The notes under the pieces: model-generated
What the model was told of the DNA's origin: nothing
Databases searched by the model: none
Seen by the model: the letters and a program-made list of their open reading frames with translations, nothing else
Made by a program: the position numbers and the translations under genes
Part shown: positions 1 through 10,247 of the stretch, piece by piece
Position numbering within the stretch: the first letter of the stretch is position 1
Layout of the letters: the number at the start of each line of letters is the position of its first letter
Origin: Pycnopodia helianthoides
Taxonomy: Eukaryota > Echinodermata > Asteroidea > Forcipulatida > Asteriidae
Reading direction: 5' to 3'
Assembly: GCA_032158295.1 (NCBI GenBank)
Contig: CM063245.1
Coordinates: 3,272,700-3,336,699, forward strand
DNA length: 64,000 bases

Positions 1-181
1 CGTTTAAAAAAAATGTTTTTGTAGGGCCTAATACTTCTTCTTATATCTCGCGATTGTCCGCTAACAAAAGCACACTTCCCATGCTCACACAACCTTCTAA
101 CTTTACACATAGTTAGATATTTATTAGGAGAAGAAACCGTTGCAGTGACGTCATGATTATTTACAAGCCATTTAAGTAAAA
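1..181 (-). repeat. Inverted fragment of the E-family repeat body
   Basis: The reverse complement of about 60-125 matches about 3165-3228 inside E2, including shared strings such as GAAGGTTGTGTGA and CTTTTGTTA. A TGACGTCA palindrome lies near 148. It appears to be a broken copy of the same repeat family as the next 5 kb, in opposite orientation. No coding potential was seen. Confidence 0.5.
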
Positions 182-182
182 A

Positions 183-1608
183 CTAGAGCGCAAGTGTTTG
201 TCCAAACAAACACGAGGTGTTCGGCTATCAATGGGGTCAGTGTTGTAGTCAACGCGAGAGCTATTGCATTGAGTGGAATTTGGTGCCATTACTGTTTTGT
301 GGCAAGCCTAACAACCTACACACTTTAGCAAAATTCTAAAAAAGCATATGATTAAAATCCTGACGTTTGATTGATAGGGGGGTTTGCATGGACGGCTGTT
401 TTAAAGACTGACAAAGCTATTGCCAAAATCAGGTTAGGAGAACCTTGACCAGAGGATAGAGTTTCGTATAGTTAGAACTTCCTGTTTGGACCGGAAGGAA
501 AGATCAAAGTGAGTCATGCTTCTGGAATAAAATGTCAAACGTGTATTAAGCTAGCAAGCAACACAAAGATTAAGACTTCATGACAGGTGGTTCAGGAAAC
601 ATGATTTCTAATATTTGAACTTCCTGTTTGGACTAGAAGGAAACGTCAACGTGAGGTCATGCATTTGAACAAAATGTCACAAGTGTTGTAAGCTACAAGA
701 CAGCACAAGTATTACGATTTTATGACATGCAGTTCAGGAGATATGATATTTAAAGTAATAAGCTTTGAACTACTGTAACTTGACACCCGATGACGTCATG
801 ATGAAAAACATGTGCTTTAGTAAAGTAAAGGTCAAACGGGGTCACAATGTGGGTAAGATTTGTTTAATACCTTAAGAGCTTTCATATGGTGCACATATTA
901 TGTATTTAGCATGGTTCTTGAGATGATTATTTTTAATATAAAACTTCAATTTAATGTAATGACGTCATTGGTGACGTCGTAATTCGCAAACAAATGTATT
1001 TTGTCATGTACACACTGTGGTCTAGGTATATAGTAAGTTTCAAGTCCGTACAATCTTTAATTTTTGGAGATAGCAAGATTTAAAAAATTTCGACCTCGTT
1101 AACGATTGTCGTTGTGACGTAGCTATGACGTCATATATCATATTTCTAGAATGCTCATGAGCTAAACAAAATATTATGCGTTGAAAGTTTTTTCATATTT
1201 TTATTCACTTGGCTCTAGAGCCCCCCAAAACTTTAACTTCCGGTAAAGGTCAAATGAGGTCACAATTCCCATACAATGTGTACAACATTACAAGACCTTT
1301 CCTATGCATCAAAGATCCTGTATGTAGCATATATGGTTCTCAAGATATGAATTTTTCAAATTATTTAACGTTTATTTAACGTAATGACGTTATCAATTAC
1401 GTCATCATTCCAAACAAGTTGCGGATTTATCTAGTCTCTAAGATCTTTGTACACGGTAAGTTTCAAGTTCATACAAGCTTTTCTTTTTGCGAAGAAGAAA
1501 ACCCAGAAAGAAAAAAAAAACAGCAATAACAATAGTTGTTCGGATGTTGGCCAAACACCTAAAAAACAGAGCAATAACACTAGTTGTTCGGCTGTTGGCC
1601 GAACACCT
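183..1608 (+). mobile_element. E1: hairpin-ended interspersed element
   Basis: The left end has an 8-bp perfect stem with 4-nt loop (GTGTTTGTCCAAACAAACAC), then AGGTGTTCGGC. The right end has the inverse, GCCGAACACCT, inside a hairpin (GTTCGGCTGTTGGCCGAAC). The right-end hairpin occurs twice in tandem (about 1533-1560 and 1581-1608), each after an AACAATAG/AACACTAG-type string. No long ORF is present, so the copy is non-autonomous. The body carries modules described separately. Short inverted termini plus terminal stem-loops recall Helentron-type non-autonomous elements, but no Rep/helicase is visible and the class is unproven. Confidence 0.6.
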
Positions 1609-1659
1609 AATGAAAGATAAATGTTAATAATTATTTCTTTGCGAATCGTTAATTATCAT

Positions 1660-2780
1660 GAAAATACATTGTATTATGGTTATTTCTAGTGGCCAAGAAT
1701 AACTTAGTAAAAGCATTACAAGCTACACACTTTAGCAAAAGTCTAAACAAGCTTTTGATTGTTAGCGAGGTTTGCATAGACGGCTGTTTTAGAGACTAAC
1801 AAAGCTATTGCCGAAATCAGGATGCGTGAACCTTGAACAGAGACTAGAGTACAAGCATGTTTGGACTTTGACCATTGTGGTCAATAGGGCGAAAAGCCAC
1901 TCACAATGCAACTGTGATAGATCACGCATTGTGGGTGTGTTTTCAGTGCAGTTATTTTCCCGCGGTTTAACAGTGGGTCAAGGCATACCCGATTTCAACC
2001 GGAAGTGAAGGTCAAATAGGTATCATCTCTGTGGCAAAGTTTGAGAACGCTTATGGACCTACAACATGATGTAAAATTTGTGAGAAGTGTGTTTGTAAAA
2101 AGTATAAATATTTCCTAAAGCATGAATTTCGAAATTTTTAACTTCCGGTTTGAACAGGAAGTCAAGGTCAAATGATGTAAGACTCTGTGTAATATTTGCT
2201 AGATTTTTCATGACCTCTCCGATGATGTATAGATTGTTTTAATAGCTAATGTACTTCTTGAGTTATGAATTTATTAATTATTAAACTTTGATTTACTGTA
2301 TTTTGACACCTGATGACATCATCACGACGTCACAACTACCTGGTGGAGGTTTTATCCATGTCCTAATATGGTATTAATTTGAAGTTGATCAGATATACAG
2401 AAGTTAATATTTTTACCGAGAAAGTTTTTTTTAAAAGAATTAAACAAAGGCAAATTTTGACCTTCCGGCACGACCGGAAGTAAAGGTCATGTGAATTTGA
2501 AGTAAACTTTTTAAATGTTGCCCATGTCTTTGTTTATCATATGCCCAAAATTGAATTGTGTAGCTATATTATTCAGAGACATACAAGCATCGGCATGAGG
2601 TAACTTTTTGAGCTTAAATGGCTTGTAATTTGACACCTGATGACGTAATCATGACGTCACAACTTACTCAGCTTCTGCTAGTTATGTTCTAACTTCACAT
2701 GAAGTTTCAAGTTGATCAAAGTTTTGCAAGTATGCGTTTGCTTGCGGACAAAGCCCACTGAGAAGAATAAGTAAAACAAA
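1660..2780 (+). repeat. Second direct copy of the E1 body
   Basis: About 1715-1850 repeats about 305-465: the shared strings TACACACTTTAGCAAAA, GACGGCTGTTTTA and ACAAAGCTATTGCC occur in the same order. The offset is about 1.4 kb, so this looks like a tandem or adjacent body copy without its own left hairpin. It contains ETS-like/AGGTCA/CRE modules at about 1995-2015, 2140-2335 and 2455-2660. Confidence 0.5.
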
Positions 2781-2787
2781 AAAAAAA

Positions 2788-4360
2788 CTAGAATTTAGTG
2801 TTTGTACGAACAAACACCGAGGTGTTCGGCTATCAATTTGGTCAGTGTTTAATTAAATCGATGAAAAGATTGTTGATAACTTTTGAATTTTCCCGGAAAG
2901 TACATTTTTTACACAGGAAATAAATGCTAAGGTTACTACTTAACTTCCGCTTTCAACCGAAAGACAAGGTCAATTGAGTCCACACTCTGTGTAGCGTTTG
3001 TTTATTTTTCGAAGACCTCTCCGATGATGTATAGATTGTAAAATTCCAATGCACGGTTCATAAGTTATTAATTTTTCAAATATATTAAAAAATTTTAAAT
3101 TTAATTGAACACCTGCTTACGTCATTATGACGTCAAGAAAGCGGTGTCTTCTACAATTGAAGAGTTAACTATGTGCGAAGTTTGAAGGTTGTGTGATCTT
3201 TGGAAGTGTGTCTTTTGTTATCTGACAAAAATGCTCACACTTGGATTAGACTAACAGCCCATACAGCCTTGCTCTATGCATAGCTTATGCCAAATGGACT
3301 TTGCCCCCCTGTGATCAGTCGAGCAGAACACGCCACGGTACGCATAGCCTTCAGTTCATGCGATGTGTAGGCGCACGTTCGTATGTCTACCTGTGTTCTT
3401 TCAGTTTCACTATCGTTCGTTGTCAATGTGGGTCAACTTAAACGTGCGCCTTTTTAAACCTGATGTAAAGGTAAAAATGTTGTCATCTGAGTGCAAAAGT
3501 TTGAGCAGGCTTAACGTTCTACACCTAGATACAAAAAATAAACTAAAATAATTGGTAGTTTTTGAGATATGAATTTTTGAAATTTTCAACTTCCAATTTG
3601 AACCGGAAGTTAAGGTCAAATGGGGTCAAGTTTTGTGTAGGTTTTGTTGAACTTTTAACGATCTGTCCGATGATGTGTCGATTGTAAAAATCCAACATGC
3701 GGTTCACGAGTTATGATTTTTTACAAATATTAAACTTTGATTTATTGTAATTCAAAACCTGATAACGTCATCATGACATCATCAAGTTTGTGTCGTCTTG
3801 ATCTTGAGGTTCAAATGTCTGACGAGTTTCAATGTTCAATTCAATTTCAATCTTGAGTTATGCCGTAAATAAGCCCGAAAGTGATGTTTTTCAAGAAAAA
3901 AAACAAAGGCAAACTTCGACCCAGAGTAACGACCCGGAAGTAAAGGTCATACGATTTTGGCGTTAACTTTTCAAATGTTGCCCATGTCTTGGTCTATCAT
4001 ATGCCCAAATATGAATACTGTAGCTGTAATATTCAGAGACATACAGCATTGGCATGACGGCACTTTTTGAACTTAAATTGCATGTAATTTGACACCTGAT
4101 GACGCAATCGTGACGTCACAACTTACTTACCTTCTGCTAGTTATGTTCTAACTTCACAAGAAGTTTCAAGTTGATAAAAAGTTCGCAACTTTGCGTTTGC
4201 CTGTCGACAAGTCTCGTTCAAAAAAAAATAAGAAAAACTAAAAAAATAAAAATAAAAAAAAAACGAACAAAAACAAAGAGTTGTTCGCGCTGCTGCACGA
4301 ACACCTCAAAAAAAAAAAGAACAAAAACAATGAGTTGTTCGTGCTGTTGCACGAACACCT
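2788..4360 (+). mobile_element. E2: second hairpin-ended element, same family as E1
   Basis: The left end has CTAGA, a perfect stem (GTGTTTGTACGAACAAACAC) and AGGTGTTCGGCTATCAA, as in E1. The right end has two tandem hairpins (TTCGCGCTGCTGCACGAA and TTCGTGCTGTTGCACGAA), each closed by CGAACACCT. A stretch of about 3230-3450 does not match the other copies and may be a later insertion. ORFs here run through A-rich sequence and are not credible. Confidence 0.6.
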
Positions 4361-4365
4361 CAAAA

Positions 4366-5005
4366 AGTGAGATCATGCCAATACATGTATGTTTCTGAAT
4401 AATATAGCTACAGTATTCATATTTTGGCATATGATAAATCAAGACATGTGCAACATTTAAAAAGATGACCCCAAATTCAAATGACCTTTACTTCCGGTCG
4501 TACTGAAAGGTCAAAGTTTGCCTTTGTGTAATTCTTTTAAAAAAACTTTCCCGGCAAAAACAGTATCTTCTGTATATCAAATTTACACCATGTTAGAACC
4601 TGCATAAAACCTCCATCAGGTAGTTGTGACATCATGATGATGTCATCAGGTGTCAAATACAGTAAATCAAAGTTTAATAATTAATAAATTCATAACTCAA
4701 GAAGTACATTAGCTATTAAAACAATCTATACATCATCGGAGAGGTCATGAAAAATCTAGCAAATACGACACCAAGTTTTACACCATTTGACTTCGACTTC
4801 CTGTTCGAACCGGAAGTTGAAAATTTAAAAATTCATACTTTAGGAAATATTCATACTTTTTACACACACACTACTCACAAATTTTACACAATGTTGTAGG
4901 TCCATAAGCGTTCTCAAACTTTTCCACAGAGATGTTACCTATTTGACTTTCACTTCCGGTTGAAATCGCAGGAAAATAACTGCACTGAAACACACACAAT
5001 GAAAA
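4366..5005 (-). repeat. Inverted duplicate of 1925-2605
   Basis: Read on the minus strand, this follows 1925-2605 closely: the ETS-like site with AGGTCA, the string CTCTCCGATGATGTATAGAT, the CRE pair, and TCATATGCC all appear in order. Together the two arms flank E2 and form a large inverted repeat with about 1.8 kb between the arms. Confidence 0.65.
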
Positions 5006-5009
5006 ACTC

Positions 5010-5610
5010 TGTTTGACGGCTTATATTGTTCTTTTGCTGAAGACTCTGCGTCATTTCAAATACAGGAGAAAGTTTGTGTGATGATGCAAATTTTCCATGT
5101 TAATGTAGACTCTGCGTCACTCCAATAGCTGGAGAAAGTCAGGGTTATTACACAGATTTGTCCTTGTTGATGTAGACTCTGCATCACTCCAAACACATGA
5201 GAAATTCTGTTTGACAATGAGCTTTTTCCTATTGAAGAAGACTTTGGGTCACTCCAAACACAGGCAAAGTCTGCATGATGGCGCAGATTTTTCATATTGA
5301 TGTAGACTCTGCACCACTCTAAACACATTAAAAATTATGTTTGTCGGTGCAGATTTTTCTTTTGCTGAAGACTAAGCGTTCATCGAAATACAGAAGAAAG
5401 TCTGTGTGACAGCACAGATTTTTCTTATTGCTGAAGACTCTGGGTTACTGCAAACGCAAAAGAAAGTCTGTATGATGGCACAGATTTTTCTTATTGATCT
5501 AGACTCTGAGTGACTCCAAAATACAGGAGAAAGTTTGTGTGATGGCTCACATTTTTCTTATTGATGTAGACGCTGCGTCAATCCAAACACAGGAGAAAGT
5601 CACAGCTTCC
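5010..5610. repeat. 66-bp tandem repeat, about nine copies
   Basis: The motif AGACTCTGCGTC and variants starts at 5041, 5107, 5174, 5239, 5304, 5369, 5435, 5501 and 5568, spacings of 65-67 bp. Each unit also holds GGAGAAAGTCTGTGTGAT and CACAGATTTTTCTTATTGA. Because 66 is a multiple of three, units stay in frame and give a spurious 90-residue minus-strand ORF. Confidence 0.85.
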
Positions 5611-5693
5611 ACAAATAAAATTGTCAAACCATGAATGTACAATAGAACAAAATCACCACAGTAATTGTATTTGTTGTTTCAATCTTTTTACAG

Positions 5694-5753
5694 GAAGATT
5701 TAACCATGAACCTGTATCTGCCTGATGAACCAGTAGATACTGCAAGCACTTAA
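5694..5753 (+). CDS. Candidate terminal coding exon, unidentified
   Basis: A strong acceptor (a T-rich tract followed by TTTTTACAG, ending at 5693) precedes a 19-codon frame ending in TAA: EDLTMNLYLPDEPVDTAST. The composition is ordinary coding-like and acidic, unlike the surrounding repeat-derived frames. It could be the last exon of a gene whose earlier exons lie upstream or were disrupted. I do not recognise the sequence, and a chance match of acceptor and short ORF is quite possible. Confidence 0.3.
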   Translation, partial: EDLTMNLYLPDEPVDTAST

Positions 5754-6196
5754 TCAATCAGACATCGATTGCGCCTCCTTCGGGATAGAGCATCTAAAGA
5801 ACAAAACCTGACTTACCAATATGTTGCTGTCTTTTTCTAAAACAAATCAAAATTTTTAGTCTTCTTGTTAGTTAAATCAAACTTTTGTGCGGTAATACCT
5901 TTAATCTATTCTGTCTTGTATTGTGTAGTCAACTGTGCCTCCCTCTCCCCTCCACAGCTCTATCTGCATTTGTTGAAATGTGTTCAAGATGTTTTTAAAG
6001 ACTATTGTGGTTCGCTTTCATTTTGCATCACTATACTCTACTTAGGAATTCCATTCCCTACCCCTCCCTCACTCAACAGATTTTTTCATTTCTGATTGAT
6101 TTTTATGATAATGACAGTAAAATAATGCAATATTGATGAGTATTCTAAACTGTTTGATTTTATTTTTATATATTTCTCATAACTTTACTTACCTAG

Positions 6197-6286
6197 AAAA
6201 CTGCAAGATCTCCAATGGCTGACCCTGCTGTGAACAATGACGGTATCTCTGACAACTACATAGCCCCGGCTAGCTTGGACTTCGCT
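6197..6286 (+). CDS. Candidate internal exon, unidentified
   Basis: An acceptor (CATAACTTTACTTACCTAG) ends at 6196. The frame KTARSPMADPAVNNDGISD... is open from there to a TAA at 6352, and a weak donor (GCT|GTAGAG) is possible at 6287. Codon use and amino-acid mix (Asp, Asn, Ala, Pro) look protein-like. No family is recognised. It may belong with the other exon-like segments between 5.7 and 14.2 kb. Confidence 0.28.
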
Positions 6287-6677
6287 GTAGAGTTTTTTCC
6301 CACATGTATCAAACTTTGCTCAAGTAATGCAGAACTGTTTCGCTTGCACTAACACAACTAACTTTTTTTTCACTTCAAATCCGCAAGTTTGTGCATTACT
6401 TGAGCATACAGTGCTATTTTATATTCTTTTCCTCTGCACACTAACAAGTACTGACATTAAACTCTTTCCTTGCACTTTTTGATCATTCATTCCCTCATCT
6501 CACATCATAAGATCATGTCACAACCACAACACCCCACGTATGCTTCAAGCAACATTCTTAAAATGTCACTTTGAGTTGAATTGAAAGTATAAAATTTGTG
6601 TACAAATTTGGTTTCATTTCTGTGTTACGGTTGTGTGTGCACCATCTGCCTGTGAGAGAGTGCCGAGGTGATATCAG

Positions 6678-6769
6678 ATGACTGTGTGTCCATACTGTCC
6701 ATGGCAGAAGATGTATGATCCAAAGATGCGTTGCATTCAGATGCCACAGCTGGGCTTCCAGTTCATCAG
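6678..6769 (+). CDS. Candidate exon with CPYC motif, unidentified
   Basis: The frame is open up to a good donor (ATCAG|GTAGGT at 6770). It reads MTVCPYCPWQKMYDPKMRCI followed by QMPQLGFQFIR. The CxxC pair and aromatic residues suggest a structured protein, perhaps a metal-binding knuckle. The true upstream acceptor was not located, so the start is nominal. No family assignment. Confidence 0.3.
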
Positions 6770-6900
6770 GTAGGTTTTTCTAAATCAAACAATGAGGTTG
6801 ACACTATTATTAAAGTGTTGACGTTTAAGGTAGTGTCATACTTTTGGTAAACCAAAATTTAAAAAATAAATTAACATTGTAGGCCAAACTTATTGTAAAG

Positions 6901-7098
6901 ATGGCAATGGTAGAAAGCATCCTGCAAATTATTTTGTCTGAAATGCTGCCGTTGATTAGAAACCAATACAAATATTTGAATCTGAGAACAATTCATGCAT
7001 GTATCGTTTCTCAAATTTCTGAGGGTTGGTGGCCATTTGCGAATGCTGCTGTCAGAGATGTGGTTGATACCTGCTGTCACCTCGCTAAACGTGGATAA
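6901..7098 (+). CDS. Possible 65-residue ORF, unidentified
   Basis: An ATG-to-stop ORF in otherwise stop-rich AT-rich sequence. It has a leucine/isoleucine-rich amphipathic N-terminal half (ESILQIILSEMLPLI) and an EGWWPFANAAVRDVV segment. That resembles helical-repeat sequence but matches no family I can name. No flanking splice sites are obvious, and a frame on the other strand overlaps it. Low confidence. Confidence 0.2.
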   Translation: MAMVESILQIILSEMLPLIRNQYKYLNLRTIHACIVSQISEGWWPFANAAVRDVVDTCCHLAKRG

Positions 7099-7740
7099 AA
7101 ATACAGTGACAGTTTTTGCTGTTTATTCAACAAGTAGACACTGTATTAAGCTGAAATTTGCACATGTGACTTTTTCTTGATAATTTTGCCAATGATGAAT
7201 CAGCATTGTGGTGACAGAAACCTATCTATGGCCCTATGTTTTAGCACATTACCAACATTAATATAACCAAACTTTGAAATATATTTTGAAGGTTCCAGAA
7301 CCTAGAAAATCCCCTGCCCAGTTTATTGTTCGATTATGGAAGACTAAAATAAATTTCAGAGAGAAAGAAATCATTAAATAAATGAGAAATTTAATCACAA
7401 TTAGGGCTCACATGTGCCCTTTTTGCTGTTGTCAACATGGAGACATTGGTGGAGTTGTGACGGTAAAATTTGAAGAAAAGATTTTTTAAGCTTAGCTTCA
7501 TAACCCTGCAGCTTAGATACAGAGTAAAATTTCATGTCCATCTGAAATCTTAATCAAAAATGTTTTGATTACCATTCACAAATGCACACAGAAACTATTA
7601 TCCCAAAATAATTCAGTGGCTCAAATATATTTGGACAAATTGGGCATCCAAATAACTTTTGGAGTAAATTTTGTGATTTTGTCAAATTTATCATTTGCAG
7701 TTTGACTCGTATCATCTCGGATTTTTTAAATTTAAACTTT

Positions 7741-8307
7741 CCAAATTCCATAATTAATTCAGAATCTTTCTGTTAGTTTTTTTTGTTATATTCAGTTTGC
7801 TGTTTGATGACTGTGGCTTTGGCGTTTACTGAATGATCTGACTGAGTTGCTGGGATGGATGCAGTGTTCTGTTGTTAACCCGGACCACAAAAACATCAAT
7901 GGAGATCTGTCAAGGTATGATCAGAATCTTCTTATTTACATGAGAAAATTATAATTTAAACCTTCCAAATTCCATAATTAATTCAGAATCTTTCTGTTAG
8001 TTTTTTTTTGTTATATTCAGTTTGCTGTTTGATGACTGTGGCTTTGGCGTTTACTGAATGATCTGACTGAGTTGCTGGGATGGATGCAGTGTTCTGTTGT
8101 TAACCCGGACCACAAAAACATCAATGGAGATCTGTCAAGGTATGATCAGAATCTTCTTATTTACATGAGAAAAATTATAATTTAAACTTTCCAAATTCCA
8201 TAATTAATTCAGAATCTTTCTGTTAGTTTTTTTTTTGTTATATTCAGTTTGCTGTTTGATGACTGTGGCTTTGGCGTTTACTGAATGATCTGACTGAGTT
8301 GCTGGGA
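7741..8307 (+). repeat. 225-bp tandem repeat with exon-like core, 2.5 copies
   Basis: Units begin at about 7741, 7965 and 8191 (CCAAATTCCATAATTAATTC), giving periods of 224 and 226 bp with near identity. Each full unit contains an AG followed by an open 50-bp stretch (CSVVNPDHKNINGDLSR) and a donor (TCAAG|GTATGA). The third unit is cut at about 8307 by the LINE that follows, so the LINE inserted after the tandem duplication. Confidence 0.8.
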
Positions 8308-10247
8308 TTTGCCTGTCACTGTATCCAGATTCTGCAACTACCCAAGAGTTCACGATGCAAGGCAGAGGATGCTCGAGGCACATCATGCCTACAATAGAGA
8401 GAGAGATTCTCAGCTCCTACGGGATAAGTACAAGCTGGAGAAGCAGGAGCTATATAGCATCTACGCCACTATCGAGAGAGAGGAGCTGGAGCAGAAGATA
8501 GAAGGGGTCGAGAACGCGCATGAAGCCCAGCAGCATGCAAGTAGTTGGAAGCTGATCAATGAAATCTCTGGCAGATGTAAATCCCAAGCTGCCAAGCTCA
8601 AGGCCCCAAGCGCTGAGGAGAGGGTGCAGCTATGGCATGCACACTTTAAGAAGCTGCTAGGGAACCCGCCCGAGATAGTGGATGAGGACACACAAGTAGG
8701 CCAAGTGTTCAGCAACCTGCCCATACTTGATAGTCCCTTCTCCTTAAAGGAGTACCAGAAGGCCAAGTCAAGCATCAAGACAGGGAAAAACTTGAGCTAC
8801 TCAAGTATGTCCCACTCGACGATGAAGTTCTGGCGCTCATTAACAAAGCCTATGAGTTAGGAGAGCTACCTGAGGAGTGGGTTACTCTGAACATCATACC
8901 AGTACCCAAATCGGGTGACCTCTCTACACCAGATAACTACCAAGGGATCAGTCTGTCCTCGCTTGTCATGAAGACATACAACCGTATGATTCTAAATCGC
9001 ATACGCCCTGTGCTTGATCCGCTTCTGAGAAACTCGCAGGATGGTTTCCGTCCAAAGAGAACCACAACCGGGCAGATCCTTGCCCTGAGGACAAGAACAT
9101 GTCATGTGTCATCACCTTCATCGACTTTAAGAAAGCATTTGACACTGTACACCGAGGCATGCTCATTGAGATCCTTCGAGCTTATGGTGTTCCAGTAAAG
9201 GTAGTCATGGCAATCATTGCAAGCTACAACAAGACGTGGGCTAATGTGGTCACCCCAGATGGTACCACAGACCTCTTTGAAATCACGGCTGGAGTTCTGC
9301 AGGGGGACACACTAGCACCATTCTTGTTGGTGCTCGTCTTGGATTATGCTTTGAGGTGTGCTATCAATGGAAGGGAGGAGGAGCTAGGCTTCACGCTTGC
9401 CAGGCGCCGGAGAAGGAGAGTGCCAGCCGTGGTGATTACAGACCTTGACTATGCTGACGACATCAGTCTCCTCTCAGACACATGTACAGTGGATCAGGCA
9501 CAAAAACTGCTTGCAGCTGTTGAGCTCCACTGTAGGCGAGTTGGCCTGCAGCTCAACTCAAAGAAGACAAAGGTGATGGCATTTAACTCAGTAGACAGTA
9601 CCATCAAGACCCGAGATGGCGCTCCCCTAGAGGTCATTGAAGAGTTTAAATACCTTGGCGTCCTCATAGGATGAACTGAGAGTGAGATAAGGGTGAGGAG
9701 AGCTTTGGCGTGGACGGCCCTTCATGGCATGAGGCGAGTTGGAGGGCTGATCTCAACGATGACATCAAGAGACGTCTGTTCGTTGCTACAGTTGAGTCTG
9801 TACTTCTATATGGAGCCGAGACATGGACTCTGACAGCCAATCAAGAAAGAGCACTAGACGGCGTCTATACAAGAATGCTACGGATGGCCCTTGATGTACA
9901 CTGGGAAGACCATATTCCCAACTCCCAGCTCTACGATTCCCTACCAAGAGTTCCCTACCAAGAGTATCTGTCAAGATCAGGGAACGAAGAATGAGGCTGG
10001 CTGGCCACTGTGTCCGTCATCCAGAGCTAGCTGTGAGCCCCTTAGTTCTTTGGGAACCCATCGATGGAAACAGGAGCAAGGGCAGGAGGAGACTAACTTT
10101 CGTGGATCAGCTGAAGAGGGACGCAACACAACAAGAAACAACTGAGCTTAGGACGCTGATGCTGGACTGGATGCGTGGAAGACGACCATCAGAGTTTCTC
10201 GAGAAGGCGTCGGCTGAAGACAACCTCTCGCTCAACTAACTACTACT
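8308..10247 (+). pseudogene. 5'-truncated non-LTR retrotransposon (LINE), reverse transcriptase
   Basis: RNA-templated DNA synthesis at the insertion site is the family role. Frames at 8309-8860, 9099-9674, 9710-9994 and 9991-10239 together cover a coiled-coil linker, the fingers/palm of the reverse transcriptase and the C-terminal thumb/connector. Visible motifs are motif A (FIDFKKAFDTVH), motif B (GVLQGDTLAP), the catalytic YADD (LDYADDISLL) and motif E (FKYLGVLI). The C-terminal part has YTRMLR and RLAGHCVRHPE. The endonuclease domain is missing and at least three frameshifts or stops break the frame, so it is dead. A short ACTACTACTA tail precedes the next repeat array. QGDTLAP suggests an RTE-like clade, but the clade is not settled. 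Confidence 0.85.

Noticed and set aside
3363..4442. Several 60-75 codon ORFs in the E2 element
   Set aside because: They lie in A-rich or repeat-module sequence, overlap each other on both strands and show no domain.
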